Of a DNA stretch of 64,000 nucleotides, positions 41,406 through 51,080 are shown piece by piece. The stretch is from Streptomyces coffeae (GTDB taxonomy: Bacteria > Actinomycetota > Actinomycetes > Streptomycetales > Streptomycetaceae). Under the pieces are notes generated by a model that searched no databases, was not told where the DNA came from, and was given only the letters and a program-made list of their open reading frames with translations. Both the position numbers and the translations under genes were made by a program. The DNA lies in NCBI RefSeq assembly GCF_016741875.1, contig NZ_JAERRF010000005.1:404273-468272 (forward strand). Direction: 5' to 3'. The number at the start of each line of letters is the position of its first letter. The first letter of the stretch is position 1.

Positions 41406-43289
41406 TCACGCCTCCCGCAGCAGCTCCACCGTCACCGCGGGCACCGCCTCCAGCACCAGCACCGCGAGATCGTCGTCGATCGGCTCGGTGCTGAACTCAT
41501 GGGTGGCCCGCCGTACCCGCTCCGCGACCGCCTTGGCGCCCAGCCCCACACAGCCCCGCAGGATGTCGGCGAGGCCGTCGTCGTCGTCCAGCTGACGGTT
41601 GCCGTTGCGCCGCTCGGTCACCCCGTCGGTGACGCACAGCAGGGTCTCGCCCGGCGCCAGATCGAAGGTGTCGGTGTGGAAGCCGGGGTTCTCGTCGATG
41701 CCCAGCAGCATCTGGGGGGTGGCCGCCGGGCTGACCGCACCGTCCGCAGTCAGCAGCAGCGGCAGCGGATGTCCGGCGCTGGCCAGGGTGCAGCGGGCGC
41801 CTCCGCCGTCGCCCGCGGTGAGATCCAGCTCCCCGTAGACCACGCTCAGGAAGCGTGGGCGGGCCTGCTCGCCGCCGACCGCGACGGCCTCCGCGGCCTC
41901 TTCCACCAGCGCCTGGTTCAGCCGGCTGAGCACCGATTCCACGCCATGGCCCTCACGGGCCAGCAGCCGGACCAGATGGCGTGCCAGCCCGGTGACCGAC
42001 ATGGCCTCCGGATCGCTGCCCTGCACATCGCCCAGCAGGAAACACCAGCAGCGCTCGCCCATCGGGAACAGGTCGTAGAAGTCGCCGCCGACGGTCTGGC
42101 CCTCGCCGTGCGGTTCGTAGACGATCGCCGTGTCGATCCCCGGGATATGGGCCAGTGAGGTGGGCAGCTGGCGGCGTTGCAGCGCCCTGCTGATCGTCGC
42201 CTGCCGGGTGTACTGCCGGGCGGTGGCCACGGCCTGCGCCACCCGCCGCGACACATCCTCCGCCAGCCGCACCACACCCTCGGTCATCTGGGCCACTCCC
42301 GCCCGCCCGAGCAGCAGTACCCCGTGGCTGCGGCCGTGGGCGATCAGTGGGAAGGCCAGCGCGGAGCCGCCCGTGCCATGGGTGTCGGCGATCTGCGGCC
42401 AGGGCCAGGGGGTGCCCGCGGTGCCGAGCCCGCTGGGCGGCGGATGTGCCTCCAGGACCACCCGCAGCGCGTCGATACGGCGCTCGTCGGTGTGCCAGAC
42501 ACGGGCCAGCTCCAGCCCTCCGGACTCGGTGCTCAGCCAGACCGCGCACCAGTCGGCCAGCCGGGGCACCAGCAGCTGTCCGGCGAGGGCGGCGACCATG
42601 TTCTCGTCGAGCTGGCCGGTCAACAGCTCACTGGCCTCGGCGAGGAAGGACGGACCGCCGCGGTCGACCCACTCGGCGGTGGTGTCGCGGCGCCCGCGCA
42701 GCGGGGAGGGGGCCAGGGTCTCGGCAAATCGCAGCTCACGGCCGAGCGCGCTGGTGGGGACGGCTTCGAGCTCGGGCTCCTCCTCCTCGGCGTCCAGCCG
42801 GAACCACACCGTCTTCCGGGTGCGCTGATAGGTCACCCCCCAGGACTCGGCGAGGGCGCCGATCAGTTGCAGACCCCGGCCGCGGCCCCGGCGCTGGGCT
42901 TCCGGTCCGCCGTACACCGCGCTGGCGGGGTGGAGATCCGACACCTCCACGACGATTCCGGGGCGCCGTGGCTCGTCCTCGGGGGCGGTCGGCTCCTCCG
43001 GGGCGGTGGGCCGGGCGGGCTCGGCCGGTCCGTGCCCGCCCTGGAGGCGGCAGACGATTTCGACCCGGGTGCCCGCGTGCAGGACGGCATTGGTGACCAG
43101 CTCGCTCACCAGCAGGACCGCGTCGTCCACCAGCCGTACGGCCAGGGTCCGCGGCCCCAGGGTCTCCATGGCGTTTGCCCCGGTCAGCGTGGTCCGGACA
43201 AAGGCCCTGGCCGCACCGGGCGCGCGCACGCTTCCAGGCAGCGTCGTCCGCTGGACGGACTCACGCGAGAGAGGAAGCAAGGCTCCCAC
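41406..43289 (-). CDS. SpoIIE-type PP2C phosphatase with HATPase and GAF-like domains (OsaC-like)
   Basis: A 627-residue regulatory protein. Residues about 20-170 are an anti-sigma-type ATPase: LVSELVTNAVLHAGTRVEIV (N-box) and GRGRGLQLIGALAESWGVTY (G-box). A GAF-like sensor domain follows (about 200-355). The C-terminal SpoIIE domain (about 390-620) has VGGDFYDLFPMG, FLLGDVQGSDPEAM, CVTDGVTERRN and DDLAVLVLE; the second motif departs from the usual GDVxGxGxxA. Such proteins phosphorylate or dephosphorylate anti-sigma antagonists. It is divergent from the hybrid kinase gene across 93 bases, as I recall for osaC and osaA of S. coelicolor. The start is GTG with CAGGAG. Confidence 0.85.
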   Translation of the reverse strand: MGALLPLSRESVQRTTLPGSVRAPGAARAFVRTTLTGANAMETLGPRTLAVRLVDDAVLLVSELVTNAVLHAGTRVEIVCRLQGGHGPAEPARPTAPEEPTAPEDEPRRPGIVVEVSDLHPASAVYGGPEAQRRGRGRGLQLIGALAESWGVTYQRTRKTVWFRLDAEEEEPELEAVPTSALGRELRFAETLAPSPLRGRRDTTAEWVDRGGPSFLAEASELLTGQLDENMVAALAGQLLVPRLADWCAVWLSTESGGLELARVWHTDERRIDALRVVLEAHPPPSGLGTAGTPWPWPQIADTHGTGGSALAFPLIAHGRSHGVLLLGRAGVAQMTEGVVRLAEDVSRRVAQAVATARQYTRQATISRALQRRQLPTSLAHIPGIDTAIVYEPHGEGQTVGGDFYDLFPMGERCWCFLLGDVQGSDPEAMSVTGLARHLVRLLAREGHGVESVLSRLNQALVEEAAEAVAVGGEQARPRFLSVVYGELDLTAGDGGGARCTLASAGHPLPLLLTADGAVSPAATPQMLLGIDENPGFHTDTFDLAPGETLLCVTDGVTERRNGNRQLDDDDGLADILRGCVGLGAKAVAERVRRATHEFSTEPIDDDLAVLVLEAVPAVTVELLREA

Positions 43290-43382
43290 GTGCGGCTCCT
43301 GGATATTTGGGCGGATTAGGCCATCTAGGTGCCATATTATGACAGACGTAGGGATATGAAATGATCATTAGGGGACGACGCC

Positions 43383-46300
43383 ATGGCACTCGACCCGAAT
43401 CCCACGGAGACGTCTACCGTCCGGCGCTCCTCATCGGAACGTCCGCCGCCCGCCCAGCCGTCCGGCGCGGAGCGGGGCCAGGAGGCCGTGTGCTCGGCCG
43501 AGTTGCGATCCCTCCTGGCGGCCATGCATGCCTTGTGTGACGGAGATTTCACCGTACGTATGGACGGTTCGGCCGAGGGTGTCCTCGGCGAGATGGCCGG
43601 AATCTTCAACCAACTGGTGCTGCGCAACGCGCATCTGGCCGATGAACTCCAGCGCGTACGCCGTGAGGTGCTGCGCCAGGGCCGGCTGGACGAACGGATC
43701 AGCGCAAGCCCCGGCCAAGGCACCTGGACATCCAGTGTGGACGCGGCGAATCAGCTGGTGGACGCGCTGGTCGGGCCGGTCTCCAACGCCACCCGGGTGC
43801 TGGACGCCGTCGCGGCCGGCGATCTGACCCAGCGGGTGGATCTGCACGACGGCAACCGCCAGCTCCGCGGCGATCTCCGCCGCCTCGGCCGCGGTGTGAA
43901 CCGCACCGTGGACCAGCTCTCGCTGTTCACCGGCGAGCTGACCCGGATCGCCCGTGAGGTCGGTACCGAGGGCCGGCTCGGCGGCCGGGCGAAGGTCCAG
44001 GGGCTCTCCGGCGACTGGCGGACCGTGACCGAGGCCGTCAACACCATGGCGTCGCGGCTGACCGCCCAGGTCCGCGACATTGCCGTGGTCACCACGGCGG
44101 TCGCGCGCGGCGACCTCACCCAGCAGGTGACCGTCGAGGCCACCGGTGAGCTGCTCGAGTTGAAGCTGACCGTGAACACCATGGTCGACCAGCTGCGCGC
44201 GTTCGCCGACGAGGTGACGCGGGTGGCCCGTGAGGTCGGTACCGAGGGCGAGCTCGGTGGCCGGGCCCAGGTCCGCGGGGTCTCCGGGGTCTGGAAGGAC
44301 CTCACCGACAACGTGAACTTCATGGCGTCCAACCTGACGTCCCAGGTGCGCAACATCGCCCAGGTGACCACCGCCGTCGCCACCGGTGACCTCTCCCAGA
44401 AGATCACCGTGGACGCCCGCGGCGAGATCCTCCAGCTGAAGTCCACGATCAACACCATGGTCGACCAGCTCTCCGCGTTCGCCGACGAGGTGACCCGGGT
44501 GGCCCGTGAGGTCGGTACCGAGGGCCAGCTCGGTGGCCGGGCCCAGGTCCGCGGCGTTTCCGGGGTGTGGAAGGACCTCACCCAGAACGTGAACTTCATG
44601 GCGGACAACCTCACCTCCCAGGTCCGCAACATCGCCCAGGTCGCCACCTCCGTCGCCGAGGGTGATCTGTCCAAGACGATCACGGTGGAGGCCAAGGGCG
44701 AGATCCTGGAGCTGAAGTCGACGATCAACACCATGGTGGACCGGCTGTCGTCCTTCGCCGACGAGGTGACGCGGGTGGCCCGCGAGGTCGGCACCGAGGG
44801 CAACCTGGGCGGTCAGGCCCAGGTGCGCGGTGTATCCGGGGTCTGGAAGGAACTGACCGACAACGTCAACTTCATGGCCCTGAACCTGACCTCCCAGGTG
44901 CGCAACATCGCCCAGGTGACCACGGCGGTGGCCAACGGCGATCTGTCGAAGAAGATCACCGTGGATGCCCGGGGCGAGATCCTGGAGCTGAAGGACACCG
45001 TCAACACGATGGTCGAGCAGCTGCGCGCCTTCGCCGACGAGGTGACCCGAGTGGCCCGTGACGTCGGTACCGAGGGCGAGCTCGGCGGCCGGGCCCAGGT
45101 CCCCGGCGTCTCCGGGGTCTGGAAGGACCTCACCGACAACGTGAACTTCATGGCCGGGAACCTGACCTCCCAGGTCCGCAACATCGCCCAGGTCGCCACC
45201 GCCGTCGCCCAGGGCGATCTGTCGAAGAAGATCGACGTGGACGCGCGCGGCGAGATCCTGGAGCTGAAGACCACCATCAACACGATGGTCGACACGCTCT
45301 CCGCCTTCTCCTCCGAGGTCACCCGCGTGGCCCGCGAGGTGGGCAGCGAAGGACAGCTGGGCGGCCAGGCCCGGGTCGAAGCCGTCTACGGCACCTGGAA
45401 GCGACTGACCACCAGCGTCAATGACCTCGCCCTCAACCTCACCACCCAGGTGCGCGCGATCGCCGAAGTCGCCTCCTCCGTCGCCCAGGGCGATCTGTCC
45501 GGCTCCATCTCGGTCGAGGCCCAGGGCGAGGTCGCCGAGCTGAAGAACAACGTCAACCTGATGGTCGCCAACCTCCGCGAGACCACCCGCGCCAAGGACT
45601 GGCTGGAGTCCAACCTCGCCCGTATCGCCTCCCTGATGCAGGGCCACCGGGATCTGGTCGAGGTCGCCGATCTGATCCTGCGCGAGCTGACCCCGCTGGT
45701 GAACGCGCAGTTCGGGGCGTTCTTCCTCAGCGCCGCCGGAGCCGGGCCCGGTGAGGGCCTGGAGCTGATCGCCGGATACGGCACCAACCAGGACAACGGC
45801 CCGCTGCCGCAGACCGGCACCCCCGGCCGGGGTCTGGTCGCCCAGGCGGCCCTGGAGAAGAAGCGCATCCTCATCAACAACGTCCCGCCGGACTACATCA
45901 CCATCAACTCCGGCCTCGGATCCGCCCTCCCGGCCAGCGTGGTCATCCTGCCGATCCTCTACGAGGACCAGGTGCTCGGAGTGATCGAGCTGGCCTCGTT
46001 CAGCCGGTTCAGCGAGGTCCACCTCGCCTTCATCGACCAGTTCGTCAACACCATCGGCGTCTCGATCAACACGATCATCGCCAACGCCCGTACCGAGTCT
46101 CTGCTGTCCGAATCGCAGCGGCTCACCACCGAGCTGCGCCAGCGGTCCAACGAGCTCCAGCGCTCCAACGCGGAGCTGGAGGAGAAGGCCGCGCTGCTGG
46201 CCACCGCCTCGCAGTACAAGTCCGAGTTCCTGGCGAACATGTCGCACGAGCTGCGCACCCCGCTGAACTCCCTGCTGATCCTGGCCCGGCTGCTCGCCGA

Positions 46301-47714
46301 CAACGCCGACGAGCGGCTCTCCTCCCAGGAGGTGCAGTTCGCCACCACCATCCACCGCTCCGGCTCCGACCTGCTCCAGCTGATCAACGACATCCTGGAT
46401 CTGTCGAAGATCGAGGCGGGCCGGATGGATGTCCGCCCCAAGAAGCTGCCGCTGGTGAAGCTGCTGGACTACGTCAACGCCACCTTCCGGCCGCTGGCCG
46501 TCGACCGCGGGCTGTCCTTCGAGATCGCCGTCGGCGAGGACGTACCCCGCGAGATGTTCTCCGATGAGCAGCGCCTCCAGCAGATCCTGCGCAATCTGCT
46601 CTCCAACGCCCTGAAGTTCACCTCCTCCGGCGGGGTCACCCTGCGCGTCGAGCGGTCGCCCGGGGCCGACTTCGAGGAGGAGACGCTGCGGGACGCCGAC
46701 GCCGTCATCGCCTTCTCCGTCGCCGACACCGGGATCGGCATCCCACCGGAGAAACTGCCCGTGATCTTCGAGGCGTTCCAGCAGTCCGATGGCACCACCA
46801 GCCGCAAGTACGGCGGCACCGGCCTCGGTCTGTCCATCAGCCGGGAGATCGCCGGAATGCTCGGCGGCCGGATCATGGCCGAGAGCGAACTCGGCGTCGG
46901 CTCCTGCTTCACCCTCTACATCCCGTCCCACTACTCCGGGGTCGTCCCCGCCCCCGACGTCTCCGACCCCCGGGCCACCGGCTCCACCGTCCCGGCGGCG
47001 CTGCCCGCCCCCGACGAACCGCTGCCGGACACCGCCGACCACGCCCCCAGCGGCGTCTTCGGCGATGGCGGGCTGGGCACCCACATGCCCGACGGCCGGG
47101 ACGAGGCCTGGCCGGAGACCACCCGGCTCAAGGAATGGCAGGTCGGCCGCCCCGGCCGGGTGCTGGCCGGGCGTCGCATCCTCATCGTCGACGACGACAT
47201 CCGGAACGTCTTCGCCCTCACCCATGTGCTGGGCCGGGTCGGCATGTCCGTGAAGTACGCGGAGAACGGCCGCGAGGGCCTCGAGGTGCTGCACCGCAAC
47301 CCGGATGTCTCCCTGGTCCTGATGGACGTGATGATGCCGGAGATGGACGGGTACGAAACCATCCACGCCATCCGCAGCACCCCACGGCTCGCCGACATGC
47401 CGATCCTCGCCCTCACCGCCAAGGCCATGCCCGGCGACCGCGAGAAGGCGATCGACAGCGGCGCCAACGGCTATGTGCCCAAGCCCGTGGATGTCGACCG
47501 GCTGATGTCGGCCATCGTCGATCTGCTCGACCCCGGGGGCGGCGCGGACGCGGAGACGGCCGAGGTGCCGCTGCCGGAGGACGCGTGGACGGAGGACGAG
47601 AACACCGTCCCGGACGAGGCCGGGAACGAGGCCGAGGACGAGGCCCAGGACACACCGGATGAGAGCGGATTCGGGGAGGCCGGTCCGCCGCGGCCCAGAC
47701 AGGGGGAGTCATGA
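43383..47714 (+). CDS. soluble hybrid histidine kinase with HAMP repeats, GAF and receiver domains (OsaA/Nik1-like)
   Basis: A 1443-residue protein without membrane helices. Six nearly identical 92-residue units (about residues 187-738) of alternating HAMP domains follow a degenerate first unit, as in fungal group III kinases. A GAF domain (about 755-905), the phospho-acceptor His955 ([16 protein letters not shown]), ATPase boxes [22 protein letters not shown] and YGGTGLGLS, and a receiver domain (about 1262-1385; Asp1315 in [13 protein letters not shown]) come next. The tail is acidic. The family senses osmotic and cell-wall stress. The start is ATG with AGGGG upstream. It overlaps the response regulator gene as ATGA. 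The repeats are also present as 276-bp DNA repeats. Confidence 0.93.
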   Translation: MALDPNPTETSTVRRSSSERPPPAQPSGAERGQEAVCSAELRSLLAAMHALCDGDFTVRMDGSAEGVLGEMAGIFNQLVLRNAHLADELQRVRREVLRQGRLDERISASPGQGTWTSSVDAANQLVDALVGPVSNATRVLDAVAAGDLTQRVDLHDGNRQLRGDLRRLGRGVNRTVDQLSLFTGELTRIAREVGTEGRLGGRAKVQGLSGDWRTVTEAVNTMASRLTAQVRDIAVVTTAVARGDLTQQVTVEATGELLELKLTVNTMVDQLRAFADEVTRVAREVGTEGELGGRAQVRGVSGVWKDLTDNVNFMASNLTSQVRNIAQVTTAVATGDLSQKITVDARGEILQLKSTINTMVDQLSAFADEVTRVAREVGTEGQLGGRAQVRGVSGVWKDLTQNVNFMADNLTSQVRNIAQVATSVAEGDLSKTITVEAKGEILELKSTINTMVDRLSSFADEVTRVAREVGTEGNLGGQAQVRGVSGVWKELTDNVNFMALNLTSQVRNIAQVTTAVANGDLSKKITVDARGEILELKDTVNTMVEQLRAFADEVTRVARDVGTEGELGGRAQVPGVSGVWKDLTDNVNFMAGNLTSQVRNIAQVATAVAQGDLSKKIDVDARGEILELKTTINTMVDTLSAFSSEVTRVAREVGSEGQLGGQARVEAVYGTWKRLTTSVNDLALNLTTQVRAIAEVASSVAQGDLSGSISVEAQGEVAELKNNVNLMVANLRETTRAKDWLESNLARIASLMQGHRDLVEVADLILRELTPLVNAQFGAFFLSAAGAGPGEGLELIAGYGTNQDNGPLPQTGTPGRGLVAQAALEKKRILINNVPPDYITINSGLGSALPASVVILPILYEDQVLGVIELASFSRFSEVHLAFIDQFVNTIGVSINTIIANARTESLLSESQRLTTELRQRSNELQRSNAELEEKAALLATASQYKSEFLANMSHELRTPLNSLLILARLLADNADERLSSQEVQFATTIHRSGSDLLQLINDILDLSKIEAGRMDVRPKKLPLVKLLDYVNATFRPLAVDRGLSFEIAVGEDVPREMFSDEQRLQQILRNLLSNALKFTSSGGVTLRVERSPGADFEEETLRDADAVIAFSVADTGIGIPPEKLPVIFEAFQQSDGTTSRKYGGTGLGLSISREIAGMLGGRIMAESELGVGSCFTLYIPSHYSGVVPAPDVSDPRATGSTVPAALPAPDEPLPDTADHAPSGVFGDGGLGTHMPDGRDEAWPETTRLKEWQVGRPGRVLAGRRILIVDDDIRNVFALTHVLGRVGMSVKYAENGREGLEVLHRNPDVSLVLMDVMMPEMDGYETIHAIRSTPRLADMPILALTAKAMPGDREKAIDSGANGYVPKPVDVDRLMSAIVDLLDPGGGADAETAEVPLPEDAWTEDENTVPDEAGNEAEDEAQDTPDESGFGEAGPPRPRQGES
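43923..45578 (+). repeat. six 276-bp tandem repeats inside the hybrid kinase gene
   Basis: The marker CGGTACCGAG or a close variant recurs at 43961, 44237, 44513, 44789, 45065 and 45341, exactly 276 bases apart. Each unit encodes one 92-residue HAMP pair. The central units are near-identical in DNA, so the array is prone to unequal recombination. Outer limits are approximate. Confidence 0.93.
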
Positions 47715-48325
47715 CCACCAGCGCCTCTGACAAGGCCGGGATTCTGATCGTCGACGACATGGACGAGAACCTGATCGCGCTGGAAGCCGTACTCGGCCCG
47801 CTCGATCAGCAACTGGTCCGCGCCCACTCCGGTGAGGAGGCGCTGAAGGCGATGCTGCGGCAGGACTTCGCCGTGGTGCTCCTCGACATCCTGATGCCGG
47901 GGATGGACGGCTTCGAGACCGCGGCCAACATCAAACGGCTCGACCAGACCAAAGACGTCCCGATCATCCTGCTGACCGGGACCGACGCCGACTCCGACTA
48001 CGCCTACCGCGGCTATGCGATCGGCGCCGCCGACTTCCTCACCAAGCCCTTCGACCCGTGGCTGCTGCGCACGAAGGTCAATGTCTTCCTGGAGCTGCAC
48101 CGCAAGACCCGCCAGCTCGAGGCCCAGGCCCAGCAGCTGCGACGGCGGCTGATCGGCGACCGGGTCACCCCTTCGGAGGACCGGTTCGTGACCATCGCCG
48201 AACAGCTGGCCAGTACGGAGATGCTGCTGCGCGGCACCGAGGGCTCCGAGGCGGCCGAACTGGCCGACCGGGTGTCGGAGCTGGAGCGCGCCGTGGAGGC
48301 GCTGCGTACGGAGGCCCACCGCTGA
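47711..48325 (+). CDS. response regulator with coiled-coil C-terminus (OsaB-like)
   Basis: A 204-residue protein. The receiver domain (about residues 8-130) has acidic pocket ILIVDDMDEN, phospho-acceptor Asp59 in VVLLDILMPGMDG, Thr in ILLTGTDAD and Lys in FLTKPFDP. After it there is no DNA-binding domain, only charged helices with heptad-like pattern (FLELHRKTRQLEAQAQQLRR and ELADRVSELERAVEALRT), so output is probably by protein contact. As I recall, OsaB of S. coelicolor, needed for aerial growth under osmotic stress, has this same design. The gene overlaps the kinase by ATGA and is surely co-expressed with it. Confidence 0.88.
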   Translation: MTTSASDKAGILIVDDMDENLIALEAVLGPLDQQLVRAHSGEEALKAMLRQDFAVVLLDILMPGMDGFETAANIKRLDQTKDVPIILLTGTDADSDYAYRGYAIGAADFLTKPFDPWLLRTKVNVFLELHRKTRQLEAQAQQLRRRLIGDRVTPSEDRFVTIAEQLASTEMLLRGTEGSEAAELADRVSELERAVEALRTEAHR

Positions 48326-48378
48326 GCGGCGCTGAGAGCGCGACCGCCCGCGTCGGCACGGCTCAGCGCTCAGGCACT

Positions 48379-48397
48379 GTCCGGCTCGCGGCCGGAC
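48379..48397. terminator. hairpin between response regulator and Asp23-cluster gene
   Basis: GTCCGGC (48379-48385) and GCCGGAC (48391-48397) pair around TCGCG between convergent genes. Just after the regulator stop, CGCTGAGCGG and CGCTGAGAGC repeat the stop region. Confidence 0.55.
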
Positions 48398-48421
48398 GCC
48401 CCCTTTGAACACGGACCATAG

Positions 48422-49129
48422 CTAGGCGATCACATCCACCGCGGTGATCAGCACGGCCACCGTCACCGGCTGCGCGACCGCCTCCGCCACGGCCGTCCGC
48501 ACCTGCCGGGCCACGTCCAGCGCGCGGTGATCGGCCGCCACTGCCACCTCGAGCCGCAGATGAGCCTCGTCGGCGTGCACTCCCCGCGCGGAGCCCAGCA
48601 CCGGCGCCAGCCGCGTCACCCCGGGCACCGCCCGCGCCGCCGCGGCGGCCGCCGCCTCACGGCTGCCGACCACCTCCGGCGACACCGGCTGGTCCGCGTC
48701 CCGCTTCCGCGGTGGCGACAGCGGCGGCGGGGGCCCGTCCAGCACCTCCGTCACCCGCAGATCCACCGCGTCGACCGCCAGGCCGAGCCGGTCCGTCACC
48801 GCTTCGAGCAGGGCGTTCCGCAGCCGGTCCGCCGCCACCGGCAGCGGCTCGTCCACGGTGGCCCCGCACTCCGCGCCGATCCGCAGCGGCACCGGCGGCA
48901 GTGCGCTCGGCGGGGGCGGTACGGCGGAGACGCCCACGGCGTCGGGGTCGGCCGGTCCGATGCGCAGCCCGTCCAGACGGATCCCGGGCACCCCGGCGGC
49001 GACCCGCCGCAGCACCCCCTCCGCCGCCTGCTCGGTCAGCCACGTACCGTCCTCCGGTCCGCCGAGTGGCAGCAGCCGGCCGAGCCGCAGCTGCTGCCGC
49101 ACCGCGTGAGCGAGCTGGCCCGTGACCAC
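48422..49129 (-). CDS. Asp23-cluster hypothetical protein (often annotated nucleopolyhedrovirus P10 family)
   Basis: A 235-residue cytoplasmic protein. LRLGRLLPLGGPEDGTWLTE is its conserved start. Three segments repeat an Asp23-like strand-helix pattern: LRRVAAGVPGIRLDGLRIGP, LLEAVTDRLGLAVDAVDLRV and AEAVAQPVTVAVLITAVDVI. A Pro-rich, charged spacer (about residues 130-150, PPPPLSPPRKRDA) separates the last two. The name used in databases is historical and says nothing about function. I choose the GTG at 49129 because GAGAGG lies eight bases upstream; ATG 49135 and GTG 49138 are too close to it. It is divergent from the Asp23 operon. Confidence 0.75.
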   Translation of the reverse strand: MVTGQLAHAVRQQLRLGRLLPLGGPEDGTWLTEQAAEGVLRRVAAGVPGIRLDGLRIGPADPDAVGVSAVPPPPSALPPVPLRIGAECGATVDEPLPVAADRLRNALLEAVTDRLGLAVDAVDLRVTEVLDGPPPPLSPPRKRDADQPVSPEVVGSREAAAAAAARAVPGVTRLAPVLGSARGVHADEAHLRLEVAVAADHRALDVARQVRTAVAEAVAQPVTVAVLITAVDVIA

Positions 49130-49358
49130 TGCCATCACCTCTCAAGGCTTGTGTGACGCCCTGTGTGCCACTGGGTTCAGCCTGCCGCACATCCGGCGTG
49201 AGCGGATACTTACCGGCGCCTGATCGCGCGAGTGCCGCATCTCCGGGGCGGTTCGGGGAATGCGCCTTTACTGTGGCAGTAAGGGCGGGGAGGCGTGGAA
49301 GAAGAACCTTCTTCGCGCTCTTCGCCTCGGAACCTTTCTCCTCGGAAGGGGATGACCG

Positions 49359-49862
49359 GTGATGTCCGAGACCGCACCACGGAACCGGCCCGAGAACCCT
49401 GCCACCGAGCCGTCCGCCGCCACCCCCAGGACGCTGGGCGGCGGTGCCGTCCCCACCCGGCGCGGCGGGGGCGATCCAGGCTCCCGGGGGCGGACCACCA
49501 TCGCCGACGGCGTCGTGGAGAAGATCGCCGGAATGGCGGCCCGCGATGTGGTCGGGGTCCATGACATGGGCGGCGGTTTCGCGCGGACCTTCGGGGTTGT
49601 ACGGGACCGGGTGCCCGGCGGCGGCAAGTCGGTCGCCCGTGGTGTGAAGGCCGAGGTGGGTGAGGTGCAGACCGCCCTCGACCTGGAGATCGTGGTGGAT
49701 TACGGCGTCTCGATCGCCGATGTCGCCCGCGCCGTACGGGAGAACGTGATCTCCGCGGTCGAGCGGATGACGGAACTCGAGGTGGTCGAGGTCAACATCG
49801 CGGTCAGCGATGTGAAGTTGCCGGACGAAGAAGAGGAATCGACGGAGCCCAGGCTCCAGTAG
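49359..49862 (+). CDS. Asp23/Gls24 family envelope stress protein
   Basis: A 167-residue protein. After a disordered Pro/Thr/Arg/Gly N-terminus (about 1-45) the Asp23 domain runs from TTIADGVVEKIAGMAARDVV through VKAEVGEVQTALDLEIVVDY to VERMTELEVVEVNIAVSDVK. In Firmicutes Asp23 is a membrane-associated alkaline-shock and cell-wall stress protein held by AmaP, and an amaP-like gene lies 1.2 kb downstream. The start is GTG 49359 or ATG 49362, with AGGGG seven bases before the GTG. It heads a five-gene operon. Confidence 0.92.
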   Translation: MMSETAPRNRPENPATEPSAATPRTLGGGAVPTRRGGGDPGSRGRTTIADGVVEKIAGMAARDVVGVHDMGGGFARTFGVVRDRVPGGGKSVARGVKAEVGEVQTALDLEIVVDYGVSIADVARAVRENVISAVERMTELEVVEVNIAVSDVKLPDEEEESTEPRLQ

Positions 49863-49903
49863 GCCGGTGACGGCTCCGGTCGGCTCCAGTAGGGGAGCAC
49901 ACG

Positions 49904-50095
49904 ATGAGCATGGCCGTGGTCGGGATGATCGCGGGGATGGCGCTGGCCTTCGCCGGATACTTCGGCGGTTTCGGGGCCTTTCTGCTGGTGGCCGCACTGG
50001 GCTTCGTGGGGTTCGTCGCGGGCCGGTTCCTGGACGGGGACCTGGAACCGGGCGACTTCTTCCGCTCCCGCGGCCGCGGCGAGCGGCACCGGTGA
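49904..50095 (+). CDS. small membrane protein in the Asp23 operon
   Basis: A 63-residue protein with two closely spaced hydrophobic segments (VVGMIAGMALAFAGYFGGFG and FLLVAALGFVGFVAGRFL) and an acidic-then-basic tail (DGDLEPGDFFRSRGRGERHR). It resembles the small DUF2273-type proteins that accompany Asp23 and AmaP in other bacteria, though I cannot confirm the family. The ATG follows TAGGGGAG. It lies 41 bases after Asp23. Confidence 0.8.
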   Translation: MSMAVVGMIAGMALAFAGYFGGFGAFLLVAALGFVGFVAGRFLDGDLEPGDFFRSRGRGERHR

Positions 50096-50104
50096 GGCGG
50101 CGTC

Positions 50105-50434
50105 GTGGTCGAACCCGGGGAGCGGGGCGCGACGCGGATCGCGGACCGTGTCGTCGCGAAGATCGCCGCGCAGGCGGCGCGGGAGGCGCTGGACAGCGCG
50201 GACGCGCTGCCGCCGCACGCGGTCGTCGCGGTGCACGAGCGGGTCGCCCGGGTGCGGGTCGCCGTCGAACTCGGCTATCCCTCCGACATCGGCGCGCGGT
50301 GCCGGGCGGTGCGCCGTCAGGTCAGGGAGCGGATCGGTGCCTTGGCGGGTATGGAGGTGTCCGAGGTGGCGGTGATGGTGGAGCGGCTGCATTCGCCGCT
50401 GCTGGACCGCGCGGAGCGGGGGAGGGTGCGATGA
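50105..50434 (+). CDS. second Asp23/Gls24-like protein
   Basis: A 109-residue protein consisting of a single Asp23-like domain: GATRIADRVVAKIAAQAARE, VVAVHERVARVRVAVELGYP and AGMEVSEVAVMVERLHSP. The start is GTG at 50105 with GAGGCGG upstream, nine bases after the previous stop. It could pair with the first Asp23 protein or with the membrane proteins encoded downstream. Confidence 0.85.
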   Translation: MVEPGERGATRIADRVVAKIAAQAAREALDSADALPPHAVVAVHERVARVRVAVELGYPSDIGARCRAVRRQVRERIGALAGMEVSEVAVMVERLHSPLLDRAERGRVR

Positions 50435-50450
50435 ACGAGGACCGGATGCG

Positions 50451-51074
50451 ATGAACGCGGAGCGCGGGGCGCGGCAGTCCGCGTCGATGGCGGCGTACGA
50501 ACCGGAGTCCGGCGCCGGGACCGGTGGTGACCACCGGCGCACCGGACGCTTCTGGTCCGCGCGCCGGGTCCCGGCCGCCCTGCTCGCGCTGGCCGTCGCC
50601 GCCGCGGCCGGGCTGCTGCTGTACGACGTGGCGGCGGTGCGCGCGGGCCGGACCGCGATGGAGTGGCGGAGTTGGCTCGCCGATCAGCTCGCCACCCGGA
50701 CGCTCGACGACGGCTGGGTCGTGGGTGTGGCCGCCGCCCTGGTCGTGGTGGGCGTGTGGATGGTGGTGCTGGCGGTGACACCGGGGCTGCGCGGGCTGCT
50801 GCCGATGCGGGAGACGGACGGCATCCGGGCCGGGATCGACCGCGGCGCCGCCGGACTGGTGCTGCGCGACCGCGCGATGGAGGTGTCCGGGGTCCGCTCG
50901 GTGCGGGTCTCGGTCAGCCGCCACCGGGTCCGTGCCCGGGCCCAGGCGCACTTCCGCGATCTGGACGAGGTACGGGCGGATCTGGTCACGGTGCTCGGCG
51001 AGGGCATCCGGCAGCTGGGTCTGGCCCGGCAGCCCGGGCTGACCGTCCGCGTCCGCCGACCGGCGAAGGGGTGA
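50451..51074 (+). CDS. DUF6286-type two-helix membrane protein
   Basis: A 207-residue membrane protein. Two transmembrane helices (about residues 40-62, VPAALLALAVAAAAGLLLYD, and 90-112, VVGVAAALVVVGVWMVVLAV) flank an external segment of about 28 residues. The cytoplasmic C-terminal domain (VSGVRSVRVSVSRHRVRARA, then LGEGIRQLGLARQPGLTVRV) again has an Asp23-like strand-helix-strand order. It lies within the Asp23 operon and could be a second membrane anchor. Confidence 0.82.
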   Translation: MNAERGARQSASMAAYEPESGAGTGGDHRRTGRFWSARRVPAALLALAVAAAAGLLLYDVAAVRAGRTAMEWRSWLADQLATRTLDDGWVVGVAAALVVVGVWMVVLAVTPGLRGLLPMRETDGIRAGIDRGAAGLVLRDRAMEVSGVRSVRVSVSRHRVRARAQAHFRDLDEVRADLVTVLGEGIRQLGLARQPGLTVRVRRPAKG

Positions 51075-51080
51075 CCGCTG

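Noticed and set aside
43923..45578. The 276-bp repeats as a mobile or integrated repeat element
   Set aside because: They stay in frame and encode HAMP units normal for this kinase class.
43431..47366. 1311-codon open frame antisense to the hybrid kinase gene
   Set aside because: It mirrors the HAMP repeats, has the biased composition of a GC-rich antisense frame and matches no family; it is a shadow.
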